Positions 35,401 through 46,650 of a stretch of 64,000 bases of DNA are shown in pieces. Each line of letters begins with the position of its first letter. Positions within the stretch are counted from its first letter, which is position 1. The position numbers and the translations under genes are program-made. The notes under the pieces are model-generated. The model did not search any database. It was not told the origin of the DNA and worked only from the letters and a program-made list of their open reading frames with translations. This stretch comes from Eleftheria terrae (GTDB lineage Bacteria > Pseudomonadota > Gammaproteobacteria > Burkholderiales > Burkholderiaceae_C), in NCBI RefSeq assembly GCF_030419005.1, contig NZ_CP106953.1:558001-622000 (forward strand), read 5' to 3'.

Positions 35401-36027
35401 CTGGGCGCGCTCCCATGCGACGAAGTCCTCGTAGCGCAGCGTCGGCCGCGGCTGCAAGGGCCGCCGGTCCAGCAAGGCTTGATAGTGGCCGAGCAGTGCA
35501 TCGAGCAGCGGCTCCGCGGAGCCGCCGTCGAAGACGATGTGGTGGACGACCACCAGGACCAGGTGATCCTGTTCGCCGCGCGACAGCAGGTGCAAGCGGC
35601 ACAGCGGCCCTTCGTCCAGCCGGATCGGCTTGCGCAGCTCCGCCTGGATCAACGCGGTGACCGCGCCGGGTTCGAGCGACGTGATGTCATGCCGTGCAAA
35701 CGGCAGGCGGTCCCACGGCCGTACACACTGCCCAAGCGTGCCGTCCTCCTGCTGCTCGATGACGGCGCGTAGCGACGCATGATCGATCAGCGTCAGGCTC
35801 CAGGCCGCGCGCAGCAGCGGCACGTCCACGGGGCTACGGGTGCGCAGGCACAGCGGAACGTTGTAGGCGTAGCGCTGGTTCGACACCTGCTCGGTCGCCC
35901 ACAGGCCGCGCTGGCCCTCGGAAAGCGGATAGCACCTGACGGCGTCCAGCGCCTTCAGCGCGTCCACCAGGTCGGGTGTCGTCAGCGCGCCTTGCTTGTA
36001 GGCAAGTAGCAAATCACGGCGAGTCAC
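11485..36027 (-). CDS. trans-AT hybrid NRPS/polyketide synthase PKS-B (about 8180 aa)
   Basis: Giant second protein. Approximate domains: C (30-465, HHxxxDG near 170), A (485-1000), PCP (GGDS near 1060); KS (1160-1590, Cys in NCSSS), KR (2050), ACP (2347); KS (2450-2870, NTSCSSG), KR (3285), ACP (3600); KS (3690-4120, TMCSAS), three ACPs (4425, 4560, 4740); KS (4850-5265), DH (5460-5760, HRVEG and DSALQ intact), KR (5970), ACP (6280); KS (6390-6825), KR (7235), ACP (7545); KS (7680-8085) with EVNGSGT in place of EAHGTGT, then a 90-residue tail. The longest frame opens at GTG 36036, but GGGAG overlaps that codon and sits 8 nt before GTG 36027, which I prefer. It starts a few bases after the PKS-A stop, so translation is probably coupled. 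No AT is present. The KR segments at 17425-18738 and 25465-26778 are near-identical repeats. Confidence 0.97.
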   Translation of the reverse strand: MTRRDLLLAYKQGALTTPDLVDALKALDAVRCYPLSEGQRGLWATEQVSNQRYAYNVPLCLRTRSPVDVPLLRAAWSLTLIDHASLRAVIEQQEDGTLGQCVRPWDRLPFARHDITSLEPGAVTALIQAELRKPIRLDEGPLCRLHLLSRGEQDHLVLVVVHHIVFDGGSAEPLLDALLGHYQALLDRRPLQPRPTLRYEDFVAWERAQLDTESMAEHRRYWRQQLAGTLPVLALPTDRPRSTAGGIDGRTWAHRLPAALVDGVRQACRAQRVNASVLLLGVFAMLLHRYAGESDLVIGVPTLGRPPRGFDRVVGYFVNTIALRCRIAADQPFSAWLQALQRTMSDGLDHAAYPFARVVRDLAGPRDGTHQPVFQVAYEYESSALFDLGRTLARHEALQLAPVEGIQQDGYCEFVLEVVERADGLVANFKYDASLYTEATVARMAAHYQHLLAQVVEQPDVALSGYQVLTPAEAHRQLVLWNATQAPYPADRGVHELVDDQARRTPDATAVVFGDRRLSYRALAQQSDRLAEQLAERGVQPGDRVGVCLARSSALPVSLLGILKAGAAYVPLDPSFPQDRLQYMLQDSEARCVVTEDAQRRLIGRLAPDGVQIVCLDESRPDDTLDGPSRRSTDSRPTTARPAALPAAEPHALAYVMYTSGSTGKPKGVMITHRSLTNFLISMRREPGMTERDRLLAVTTYSFDIAGLELYLPLIVGATCHLCDTATAKDAERLRQEIARVQPTVMQATPVTWSTLLQVGWRNETGLRMLCGGEALPAALRRRIVDEGWPAWNLYGPTETTIWSTVERIVDAEGDSIGRPIANTQVYILDPYGQPAPVLVPGELCIAGDGLALGYLHQAELTAEKFTDHPVCPGRKLYRSGDLAYWRADGSIGYLGRADGQVKLRGYRLELGEVERCLNQHPQLQAAAVALVERDDGKRLVACCVPRPSTAGAAALDLSAADTLRALREYLGTTLPDYMVPALFIEVASLPLTPNGKLDRRQLALTAAAAVDRRRDAVAAPAPSGEHRDEARRVDVERRLRRIWQHALARDAIDPDAGFFDLGGDSVLAVTVAAQIRAEFACEFDTTAVFRYGTLRRVTDQVRAQLSRDVVPPAEPAAEPAADRANEAAIGDRTRAQDDTAPVSAGATSEAAADTWPPHYRDSVAIIGISCELPGAEHHRAFWQNLVAAKESVQVLSPPTLRAAGVPERLLADPAYVPAHAGIAGRAWFDAEFFKIAPRDAERMDPQLRLLLQHAWKAVEDAGYRPGDLPDTGVFVTSSRNDYAGAAAAGDPGLAVLDSGERYVSWLLSQSGTIPTMISHRLGLKGPSLAVHSNCSSSLVALSLACRSLLSGETRQALVGAAALLAPCDLGYVHQPGLNFSSDGHVKAFDASADGLVGGEGVAVVLLKRACDAVADGDPVYALIRGVAVNNDGDAKAGFYAPSVDGQSAVIDKVLRETGVDPQSIGYVEAHGTGTALGDPIELAALSHAYRRHTDRTGFCAIGSVKTNIGHLDTAAGLAGLVKVALSLRHRAIPPTLHYQSPNPAFAFEQSPFHVVDRYVDWHHNSGPRRAALSSFGIGGTNAHAILEEFIAPPALVCAGAPGPAWQVVPLSARDAERLLDLAGALRRYLDDPAGASLDLGDLAYTLQVGRVPMEQRLAFVVQSLDDLKGKLDAYLAGPADAGRIPHCYGPTGRRHDAVPNSDSPAFSPAADPAIARLPDGRSCDAEAYRACLEHWVGGATVDWAGWHHAGMAPGRSPKRRVSLPTYPFAKVAYWRHPAPRPAQHGAVASPAGTPNAAVQDAPPQCFVEAWQDAAPTAGSSTPPAVLVVFLSGPTRQRAWFDTVAQLAPGTRVVFVEQGAADGDAGADLDAAARSGSAAPAAFARHAVRRDDPDAYVAVCKRIRAAEGALDAVWYAWALEDRSCIDDPRPIAWLLHGLGEAGARRTRVLLAAEFGCEVERCHIESWIGYERSLPRVLPGVQAAVVHQPRGAAQPADAGAATGWPCWARRLWHASSAPTLESILYAGDRPQVLRMSPAALPDDSAGGAFRVHGTYLITGGLGRLGYAFARHLAQQYAARLILTGRAALDADRQALLQDLHRLGGSAVYLAVDVSDAVAMRGALQQAEARFGPLTGVLHAAGTDSEATLLSATAAEVDAVLRPKVAGTLALAAVLEARPLDFVCYFSSSAAMLGDFGLCAYAVANRFELAHAKYAPRPAMAICWPLWAEGGMGWRDEAGTRLYLQASGQHALETQAGIAACAALIAQHRSNGVRHGLVMVGDPGRLGPLLGVPAGAPVQAVAGNWPSHDAAPPGSLDQRVLKDLKDHAAALLKLPVEKLGAETSLVDFGFDSISLVSYAKQLSQAFGFDVLPSVFFSHGTLQKLADHLVSKHASALMRRDAAGALSGAATAQAQRASARPAASPAHALPPGTPGAVPRPPAAHGDNTGPEPIAIVGMSGRFPGAASVDELWQLLAEGRDAIREIPLTRFDWRDCYHPPGAAGEPGGLPAGKTNSKWMGCLDGVDEFDPLFFEISPKEAELLDPRQRLLLQEAFKALEDAGFGAVQLRQHRVGMFVGVEQGDYQALVGDAGSVTANHDGVLAARLSHFLNLTGPAMAINTSCSSGLVAAHLACASLRAGECDTAVAAGVNLILTARAYVDLGQAGMLSPDGRCHAFDRRANGMVPGEAVVAVVLKRLARAEADGDPIHAVIRGSGLNHDGRTNGLTAPSGTAQAALIGEVYRRAGVQPADIGYIVTHGTGTRLGDPVEIQALQEAFQEAVLPPPGCALTSTKSNLGHTFAASGLVSLVGLVQALRHETIPASLHCDQPSDYVDWSLSPFYVNTRNRAWPRTPHRPRCGAVSAFGMSGTNVHMVVQGHDAAGPLQAPHRAAPCHLLVLSAKSELALRQRADDLIAMLEDPRRCWDAAALAAMSHTLLNHRQHFHHRHACVVASREEAVQALRRLDGGDGPVVSRRGKVPREVVEQPGLRQQLDQVLDGISTLTEDPAAYRQALAVLAEGYCQGYALPEWPLFGETPPRRIPLPTYAFLRERCWVEAGGREDRGPAAAPATASLGGAAPRALPAGGPGVQLLRKVWQPKALLPEEAGERRDEAVPQVEGGRQVLLAGGFAAQLPALQAMAPALRWQLLGGAADGDTVAPGALLALAEQVYGQVQALLQGKPRQPVLLQVVTDSTSGPGELAAALSGLFKSAGLENPAFKGQVLVLPGTATAQQLHQAVQENAQAAAREDGEIRYVAGRREVAGRQALGAVEGAAAAATAGAGMRAPWRAGGVYLVTGGAGGLGLIFAREIAQQAREATIVLAGRSALGEAQRQALQALQAHGQGVRLHYVQLDVCDAQATQACIEGIVARHGGLHGIVHSAGVIHDNFILKKSAAEFRAVLAPKVLGACHLDQATRELRLDFLVLFASMSGVEGNVGQGDYALANAFLDGYARYRNGLVRVGLRHGRTLSIDWPLWAEGGMRVDAATLAQMRAQGLDTLDSAAGIEAFYRAWLSGEAQVMVVSGAPSQGVPACSSPRVAHDHAASAASAAPVPAERATHAHAEAVDVQARCLQRLQQLLGEVLKLAPDRIDADEPFEAYGIDSLMIVHLNRRLDSVFSRLSKTLFFEYSTLRELAAYLSGARPQECRRWCELPAGAPASAAPDATLSGGAASGPQWHRAAVAPVGQVAAPGREGIAVIGLSGRYPGARTIAEFWDNLRDGRHCIGEIPPERWPLSGFYEPDMDVAVQQGKSYSKWGGFIDGFADFDPLFFNISPREAANIDPQERLFLQASWEVLEDAGYTREALSARHAGRVGVFVGITKTGFNLYGPPLWQRGDKAMPYTSFGSVANRVSYVLDLHGPSMPIDTMCSASLTALHEACEHLLRRECELAIAGGVNLYLHPSSYVGLCSQRMLSPNGLCRSFGAQGNGFVPGEGVGAVLLKPLSAAVRDGDHIYGVIKATSVNHGGKTNGYTVPSPAAQRDLVLDALRKAGVDPRAISYIEAHGTGTELGDPIEIEGLAQAFGRYTQDRQFCALGSAKTNIGHLESAAGIAGVTKVLLQLQHRTLVPSLHAEVLNPLIDFEHTPFRLQQGRSAWHRPVIERDGAPVECPRLAGVSSFGAGGSNAHVLIEEHTEPGDAGNDEAGRPSRRPALIVLSARTEERLRAYAQRLLEHVSATPLCEADLYRIAYTLQVGREAMEHRMACAVSSLDTLRRTLAAFVEHRRDGEGVERVYQHDVRQHKEAVSAFNSDPAPWQSAVASLAQGDAAQLLQLWTQGLRVDWSHLYQDDGAYGPRPPRRISLPSYPFAGRKYWPGGVQDAVAHAAAAPDSGAAAASAESATAPGADRLPRVVLSDLRLAGRPPVAALSAKPEPGRDAGPGGRVAGQQGATEPAAAGPTPEQLRQELVDSLAQVLYLEAAEVDFDTAFSELGLDSVTGVEWTRTLNRRYGTSLVATRLYDYPTVRTLSNHLIAQSSSMSPSTPSPVPLERRPAPAPVAMAAQQAGGVSARLSVELPATATPVPGDDAARQPARSREDLCAELADGLARVLYLERQDVDLDTSFSELGLDSITGIEWIRDLNKRYGLSLVATRLYDHPTVNRLCDYLSTQAPRPGHGLASASASASAQATPPATAPLLGAGPAGGQPGPVQGGAAGKPPAPSGGKPTGIALVTLETGPGAVSGAAADAATQACASAGARNLAPAEAGTEAGGLSSAELAAALAQGLAKVLYLEGEDVDPEVAFSELGLDSITGVEWVRELNRQYGTSLSVARLYDHPNIQALAEHLLAQEAVRSRGASRARPMPPATAAASMATPPAVQAPQAPRAPQAQGEAAGAGAYAAAGGRAERGGEAKEVRRQGIAVVGMSGAFPMAGDVQAFWENLAQGRDCVSEVGGHRWSIQEHYDADPQAPGKTYSKWMGSLEEADRFDALFFNISPAEAMSMDPQQRVFLEHSWRCIEEAGIDPRSLSGSRCGVYVGCGPGDYGYAPGGSGLTAQVLTGNSSSILSARISYFLNLRGPCMALDTACSSSLVAIALACDSLESGTCDAALAGGVCVLTGPSLHIMTSKARMLSRQGRSFAFDARADGFVPGEGVGVLLLKRYADAVREGDQIHGVIRGWGVNHDGKTNGMTAPSVNSQAQLEREVYERFGIDPGTITLVEAHGTGTQLGDPIEVEALTAAFGAYTQRRHYCALGSVKSNIGHLLAAAGVAGVIKVLLSLRHRMLPPTIQYEKLNEHVVLEGGPFYINDRLQPWETGGQGARRAAVSSFGFSGTNAHVVIEEPEEGERDEAPVVVVNEAQPGLLVLSARSEERLQAQARQLQAHLQAQAWSEAQLAQMLYTLQSGREAMEHRLAVQARTREQLVQALGDFIGGRRNADVQVGRVQRTAEGGWLSEQDEDVGALIEAWVRKQRWKKLGEAWVRGVQIDWRRLYAAGRPRRISLPTYPFLRERYWLEDDQRPGAARVVAGPGLHPLLHRNTSSLNRQRFSSRWAGDEFFLAGHRVEGRPVLPGVAYLEMAHAAVQASLDAPAPEVGAIALEDIVWVRPLAVVAPVEVHISLVPTESGQIEFEVYTDAPAQHGDRERVVHARGRATTSDAGAASASMDLAALRERCDLSFEPGQCYDAFRAMGLDYGAAHQGLAGVQVGTDASGARFVLARVVLPGCVAGSAESFVLHPSVLDSALQASIGLLLDRQDSSIEPALPFALEHVAIRARSPRQAWVVVQGGAGGEAAAGGRKWDLTICDDRGAVCVQLSGLTSRVLVDTTGVADDAPQPVQLLRKVWQPKALLPEEAGERRDEAMPQVEGGRQVLLAGGFAAQLPALQAMAPALRWQLLGGAAGGDTVAPGALLALAEQVYGQVQALLQGKPRQPVLLQVVTDSTSGPGELAAALSGLFKSAGLENPAFKGQVLVLPGTATAQQLHQAVQENAQAAAREDGEIRYVAGRREVAGRQALGAVEGAAAAATAGAGMRAPWRAGGVYLVTGGAGGLGLIFAREIAQQAREATIVLAGRSALGEAQRQALQALQAHGQGVRLHYVQLDVCDAQATQACIEGIVARHGGLHGIVHSAGVIHDNFILKKSAAEFRAVLAPKVLGACHLDQATRELRLDFLVLFASMSGVEGNVGQGDYALANAFLDGYARYRNGLVRVGLRHGRTLSIDWPLWAEGGMRVDAATLAQMRAQGLDTLDSAAGIEAFYRAWLSGEAQVMVVSGAPVEARRSTAPARRPEAAHAMPAATVEPAVAAAVTAPPGTAQPHGELREKTQRLLKTLMSGPLKLTADRIESDAGLERYGIDSILALQLVSELERSFGPLPKTLMFEYQSVAALADYFIEHHRGTLAATLTPAAATPLAGSAPVAASAARSAAARPEPAPGGMPVARSRFAAPAAPAQPAALPAPEPAIAIVGLSGRYPGASDIRAFWQQLQAGSDSIREIPAERWNHELYFDAEPGRPGKTYSKWGGFIDGVDEFDSLFFNISPIEAQHMDPQERLFLQCAYHTMEDAGYTADTLGRRGTPDTDRRIGVFVGVMYDEYQLYGAQAQALGQPYALGGNPASIANRVSYFCNFHGPSLTVNTMCSSSLTALHLACQSLRRGECVVAIAGGVNVSIHPNKYLALAQGQFAASNGRCMSFGAGGDGYVPGEGVGAVLLKPLADALQDGDHIYGVIKGSSVNHGGRTHGYTVPNPHAQARAIESALQSAGVDARAVSYVEAHGTGTSLGDPIEIAGLTQAFSRYTSDTQYCAIGSAKSNIGHLESAAGIAALTKVLLQMGHGMLVPSLHADTLNPHIDFDRTPFVVQRGLAPWARPVVERDGKTIEYPRIAGISSFGAGGANAHLIVEEWSEPSRRDRDTAVLCPGQPALVVLSAKDEVQLAEQVRQLLAHLASSTLGDADLPHLAYTLQLGREAMECRLALTASSMAELADKLRRSLEGGAAAAALDGCYRGDTKGHRAALAVFGVDAGLQQAVVGWVAQGHHGRLLDLWVRGLPFDWGRLYEPDAQYSLQRPRRMSLPTYPFARDRHWLPVTPVVAAAMPSSTAAAPAVGGQGERLLQKVWQAGPLPLPPGDLPGALIVCTAATRACADGLAGLMPGSRVIAVDESPREPLDAQAWQGLASWIDVTGCSTDRLDSLDWFGLLQDWLRGRAGAGGLALCVTRGLEACGDGLPNLGGAERVGLYRMLSSEHAGLRSRHVDLDPAADLATQLRQVAMECAGGLDELEVCYRHDTRHVAVLQEIPHRPDSLADAPTPFPADRVLWITGGTRGLGAACAEHFVRRYGVRKLVLTGREAWPPRADWALVQGDDTPLARKIRAVLALEAAGAQVRVLSLPLTDAAALQQSVQAVKAEWGPAGGVIHCAGTADHETLALLDKSAAGVSRVLAPKVAGLDRLIESFAGEPLRFFLLFSSVSSAVPCLAVGYGDYAMANAYMDYAAHAHAARLPIRSIQWPSWKETGMGETKSSRYRDLGFLSHTTAQGLRLLDQVLARDTGPVVLPARVDLARWQPQQLLQVAARPPVRAARPAALPAPAPAMPSSVQAWLTQQVSQALRIDAARLDADTPLPDYGVDSIVLAQLLRQVGQRVGRSLDPSILFEHPTIKGFANWLTEQFGAALPDALAPAAAAGPADAPAGAGASAVPPPVSGEPPEPVSAPPAAGPSATAPVEAGMVGSGAPAPLDSSGRDMAASGPAGHRSAGNDVAAHDIAVVGLACRFPGAADLDGYWRLLSEGRSAIRRVPSSRWGRSSPYHAATFDEATRFDREFFRISAADARAMDPQALMVLEESVKLWHHAGYTPEQVKGRPIGVYLGARSRSTADAAALAAADNPIMAVGANYLSANISRHFDLRGPSMVVDTACSSALVAMNVAVQSLRSGEIESALVGAVSLLDGDHALRLFEQRGILSREPAFHVFDRRASGAVLGEGAGLVWLKTVDQALRDGDSIYAVVKAVAINNDGRTAGPAAPNLQAQKDVMAAALARSGKLPEEIGYVEVNGSGTEVTDLLELKAIEAVYRPSGRVACELGSIKPNIGHPLCAEGIASFIKNVLMLFHGRRVPFLSGQQPMQHYDLAASPFRFTHTTEAAGPAPTATAINSFADGGTNAHVILQAWREPEGRSLRHVPLAPPVLRPVACVAPAQAVADAAATPGAAQELAGIDTLLGAGPDAPGRWLQAPSAEAIESGLRAGTAVARPVPGSQGGALARNFWK
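11780..12995 (-). other. non-elongating ketosynthase (KS0) at the end of PKS-B
   Basis: The Cys (TACSSA) and the second His (KPNIGH) are present, but EAHGTGT reads EVNGSGT: the first catalytic His is Asn, encoded at 12124-12126. KSs with this loss pass chains on without extending them. Confidence 0.85.
13270..16865 (-). other. module: KS-KR-ACP before the split module
   Basis: KS with TMCSSS and EAHGTGT; KR with GGTRGLG and GDYAMAN, lacking an LDD-type Asp; ACP with GVDS. It gives a beta-hydroxy intermediate, which the next, non-elongating module could dehydrate. Confidence 0.8.
17080..21480 (-). other. module: KS-DH-KR-ACP (KR is repeat copy 2)
   Basis: KS with TACSSS, EAHGTGT and KSNIGH; DH with HxxxGxxxLP and DSALQ; KR within the 17425-18738 repeat; ACP with GIDS. 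An alkene is expected. The KS part, about 19780-21560, uses markedly more G-ending codons than its surroundings. Confidence 0.85.
17425..18738. repeat. 1314-bp direct repeat, copy A (KR-coding)
   Basis: Matches 25465-26778 at a constant offset of 8040 bp (a multiple of 3) with five mismatches counted by eye (about 99.6% identity). It encodes the whole KR structural and catalytic part. The flanks differ abruptly at both ends. Confidence 0.95.
21690..24970 (-). other. beta-branching module: KS followed by three tandem ACPs
   Basis: There is no KR, so the beta-keto group survives. ACP serines are near 22757, 22345 and 21810. All three read GLDS(V/I)TG(V/I)EW, with the Trp that flags ACPs for beta-branching by an HMG-CoA-synthase cassette. 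Tandem ACPs are typical at such stations. Confidence 0.85.
25130..28690 (-). other. module: KS-KR-ACP (KR is repeat copy 1)
   Basis: The KS carries NTSCSSG, VTHGTGT and KSNLGH: the Glu-Ala of EAHGTGT has changed but the catalytic His remains. The KR lies within the 25465-26778 repeat and has GGAGGLG, GDYALAN and an Asp in the VIHD segment, compatible with B-type. The ACP has GIDS. Confidence 0.8.
25465..26778. repeat. 1314-bp direct repeat, copy B (KR-coding)
   Basis: Partner of 17425-18738. The mismatches fall near 25912, 26062-26064, 26585 and 26703. The neighbouring KS and ACP domains are not repeated at this identity, so homogenisation is confined to the KR. Confidence 0.95.
28880..32550 (-). 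other. module: KS-KR-ACP following the glycine
   Basis: The KS active site reads NCSSS instead of TACSSS but keeps the catalytic Cys, EAHGTGT and KTNIGH; a variant active-site loop is common in KSs that accept aminoacyl chains. The KR has GGLGRLG and CAYAVAN, without an Asp at the LDD position, which hints at A-type stereochemistry. The ACP has GFDS. Confidence 0.8.
32715..35960 (-). other. NRPS module C-A-PCP, glycine-type specificity code
   Basis: The condensation domain shows HHIVFDG. The adenylation domain shows YTSGSTG, YGPTETT and NGKLDR. Aligning its core motifs to the GrsA pocket by eye gives the ten-residue code D-I-L-Q-L-G-L-I-W-K, which I recognise as a glycine code. The carrier protein has GGDS. 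The module therefore puts a glycine amide after the first polyketide extension. Confidence 0.85.
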
Positions 36028-36039
36028 AGCGCACACTCC

Positions 36040-43692
<7,653 letters not shown>

Positions 43693-44827
43693 GGCTTCTT
43701 CCGAGATTGCGGACGACGGGCCTTACGCAGGTCCGAGGCGGGGCAGCGCTGCCTCCTGCAATGGCAGGAGCACGCCTGACCACGCTCCGAGAGCATCGCG
43801 CCGGCCTCTGCGTCCATGAGGGCCGGACGCCGTGGTCATCAGATCGGCGCCATCCTCAGGAGGCCGGCCGAGATGTCGCATGTGATTGAACACCGGTCGA
43901 GCGTCGCCGCTCGCGACGATGGACCAGCCACCAAGTGGGCAGCGTGGAAGATCGTCGATGTGATGCCGATGGGTGCGGTGGATGCAGTGGCTGTCGAAGT
44001 GAACGAACGACACGGGCACGTGCCTGAGCGCCCCTTCCGCGACTGCGCCAGCTCTGGCAACGCCGCGCATGAAATGCGCATGCAGGCGATGCCGGTCTCC
44101 GATCATTCAGTCTCTCTGCGATGTCTCGAACCAATGACGGATGCAGCCTATCTGAACCTGTGCCTCTTATCACCTGACAGCACTGACATCACGCACTTGT
44201 TTTCTTGTCATCTTTGACCTTCAACACTGCTGTGGAGTGAGACACGCGGGTGATGAAGATGCCGTTGGTTCACAGGCGAAATAAGTGTCCAAGCGGCGCT
44301 GGCCGCCACTCGTGGGGCTCGATGGACGATGGCGGGTCAGGCGCCGGCTTTACTTGCGCCGCTTCATCATGTCGCCGCGACTGGTGCCGGGAGGTGACTG
44401 AACAGACGGACAGTCGGCCCATGGCACCGAAGCTGTTGGCCGCACGAAGGCACGGCTTGTGGGCGATGGATCTCTTCAACCTGTGAAGAAGCTGAATGCC
44501 AACGAGGCCGCGGTCGGCGAGACAGGGCGGCAGGGACCAACACGATGCCCCGACCTCATGTCAACACGCCGAGCGAACATCTTTGATCTGCATCAGGTGT
44601 CATGTCATTCGCGGTTGTGGGGCGGGACGAAGTCGGTATGAAGGGGGAGCCGCTGCGTCAGCTTGAGAGCGACGGGTCGCAATGCCCGCGGGTACGGGCC
44701 TTGGCGCGGATGGTGCAGCCTTTCGCTTGCCGGACAATCTAATCTCTGAATGACTGGGTGTGCTGAAGAGGCTGCCTGTCGTGGCCTGCGCAGCAGCGGG
44801 ATCTGGGTGACGATCAGCAGCGCGGAG
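43693..44827. other. 1.1 kb upstream of the PKS genes without a supported gene
   Basis: Short frames exist on both strands (for example 43816-44217 plus and 43723-44106 minus) but none shows a recognisable domain or a convincing ribosome binding site. The PKS promoter should lie here; I saw no clear -35/-10 pair. Confidence 0.5.
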
Positions 44828-44936
44828 ATCGCACATCATTGGCACGAACTGTGGGATGTGGAGCGGGCGGTGCTGGAGCTGCCGCTGCCAGCGCGTCAGA
44901 CGGCGGGACCGTCGTATGGGGATCGCCGCAAGATGG
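44828..44936 (+). pseudogene. IS5-family transposase N-terminal remnant
   Basis: The plus-strand frame reads AHHWHEL...VLEL.LPAR...PSYGDRRKM, matching the start of the IS5-type transposase at 48307-49165 (AHHRHELSDAE, VLEPLLPPR, RPYGEHRRM). The start codon is ATC rather than ATG and the match ends after the Met. Confidence 0.7.
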
Positions 44937-44993
44937 ACTGCTCTCGGTTCGCTAGACAAGCCCAACCTATCCTTTGAACATAGAAGGCAGACA

Positions 44994-45277
44994 GTGGGAA
45001 CACCGAGGTTTACACCGGAATTTTAGGAAGAGGCGGTCAAGCAAGTGACGGAGCGGGCTACTCGGTGGCCGACGTGGCGGCCCGTTTGGGGGTCTCGGCG
45101 CACAGCCTGTACAAGTGGGTGAAGGCCGTGACACCGGGCAAGGACGAGCAGCAGTCCAAGGAATTTCTGGAGGCCAAGAGCGAGATCCTTCGCCTGCGAG
45201 CTCAGATGCGCCGGCTGGAGGAGGAGCGAGACCTGCTAAAAAAAGCCGCGCGGTACTTTGCCAAGAAGCCTGAGTGA
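44994..45277 (+). pseudogene. IS3-family orfA, broken
   Basis: A helix-turn-helix/leucine-zipper OrfA. The GTG at 44994 opens GTPRFTPEF, then TAG at 45024-45026 interrupts EEAVKQVTER, and one base is missing near 45055, before YSVADVAARLGVS. The frame is intact only from 45065, ending in the Leu-heptad segment and FAKKPE. One nonsense and one frameshift make it inactive. Confidence 0.85.
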
Positions 45278-45551
45278 AGTACCGCTTCATGGTCGAGCAT
45301 CGGCGTGAATTCGCTGTCACGTTGATGTGCCGGGTGTTGAAGGTGGCACGGGCCGGGTTCTATGCGTGGCTGCATGAGCCGCTGTCGCAACGCGAGCAGG
45401 AGGACCAGCGGCTGTTGGAGCTGATCCGCCACTCCTATACCGGCAGCCACGGCGTCTACGACGCACGGCGGGTGTTCGCCGACCTGCGCGAGGTCGGCGA
45501 GACGTGCGGCCGCCACCGGTGGAGCGCATCACGCAAGCGCACAAGATCAAG
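45274..45551 (+). pseudogene. IS3-family orfB (DDE transposase), N-terminal fragment
   Basis: Opens at GTG 45274, overlapping the orfA stop as usual in IS3 elements, and encodes the HTH_21-like segment (KVARAGFYAW, SYTGSHGVYDARRV). A one-base deletion near 45519 shifts the frame before VERITQAHKIK, and the gene ends at 45551 where another IS end begins. The DDE core is missing. Confidence 0.85.
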
Positions 45552-45616
45552 TGTCCTAGGTGTTCAGTCCCGGAGAGTCATGGTGGAATTCTGACGGCCC
45601 AACAGGAGGACTGTCT

Positions 45617-45828
45617 GTGGCAGCAAGCCTTCACGGTTCAGCCCGCACAACGCCGAGAGTTCGAGCCGAGTTGCAAGCGTCGCAAGAAACGACTCGCGCA
45701 CTCGCCGCCCGCTACGGCTTGAACGAGAAGACGGTGGCGAAGTGGCGCCGCCGCACCACCACGACAGACGCACCGATGGGTCCCAGACAACGACGTAGCG
45801 CCAAGCTCAGCGAGGCTGAGGGAGCCTG
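45617..45828 (+). pseudogene. IS481-family transposase N-terminal fragment
   Basis: GTG 45617 follows AGGAGGA (45604-45610). The frame reads SLHGSARTTPRVRAEL and RALAARYGLNEKTVAKW, the helix-turn-helix start of an IS481-type transposase. The match stops near 45828, at the left end of the IS256 element, so the catalytic part is lost. TGTCCTAG at 45552 is probably this element's terminus. Confidence 0.75.
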
Positions 45829-45874
45829 TCAGGATTTTTGTGTTTGAGGCATAGCATGTCGAAGAGGAACATCT

Positions 45875-46615
45875 ATGCCAAGCAAGAAGAAGCCGCCGGC
45901 GGCGGCGCTGCCGACGATCCCGAAGGAGCTCGTGGACCAGTTCGTCAAGGGCCCGATGAGTGCCGAGGCGGTTCAGGCCGCCTCAATGGCGTTCAAGAAG
46001 GCTTTGATCGAGCGCGCGCTGGGCGCGGAGCTGTCGCACCACTTGGGCTACCCGCCTGGCGCTGCGAAGCCCGAAGAGGCCGGCAACCAGCGCAACGGCG
46101 CCAGCGCCAAGACCGTGCAGACCGAGGATGGGCCGCTGCGCATCGAGGTGCCGCGCGACCGCGAAGGCAGCTTCGAGCCGGTTCTGATCCCCAAGCACGA
46201 GCGCCGCTTCACCGGCTTTGACGACAAGATCGTCGCAATGTACGCCCGTGGCATGACGGTGCGTGAGATCCAGGGGTTCCTTGCTGAGCAATACGGCACC
46301 GAGGTGTCACCGGAGTTCATCAGCTCGGTCACCGACGCCGTCATGTCAGAGGTCACCGCTTGGCAGAGCCGGCCGCTGGAGCCGATGTACCCGGTGGTGT
46401 TTTTCGACGCCCTACGGGTCAAGATCCGAGAGGATGCGGTGGTGCGCAACAAGGCCATCTACCTCGCGCTTGGGGTGCTGCCCGACGGCAGCCGCGACAT
46501 CCTGGGGTTATGGATCGAGGGAACCGAGGGCGCCAAGTTCTGGCTCAAGGTCTTCAACGATCTGAAGACCCGCGGGGTGGGCGACATCCTGATCGCCGTC
46601 ACTGACGGGCTCAAG
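45875..46615 (+). pseudogene. IS256-family transposase, truncated at the 3' end
   Basis: ATG 45875. A mutator-type transposase N-terminal half with GAELSHHLGY, RNGASAKTVQT, the first catalytic Asp in FFDALRVKI and the second in VTDGLK. The frame is cut exactly there by the IS481-type element beginning at 46616, and the C-terminal Glu domain is not found on the other side. A left terminus resembling GAGCCTGTCAGG lies at 45822. Confidence 0.9.
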
Positions 46616-46641
46616 TGTCCTAGTCGAGACTTGATCTGACA
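46616..46641. repeat. left terminal inverted repeat of the IS481-type element
   Basis: Begins TGTCCTAGTCGA and ends GACTTGATCTGACA; it pairs with 47757-47782. Confidence 0.9.
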
Positions 46642-46650
46642 GACAAGCCG

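Noticed and set aside
43816..44217. Plus-strand 133-codon frame upstream of the PKS genes
   Set aside because: No family, no good ribosome binding site, and a competing minus-strand frame of similar quality; reported as an empty stretch instead.
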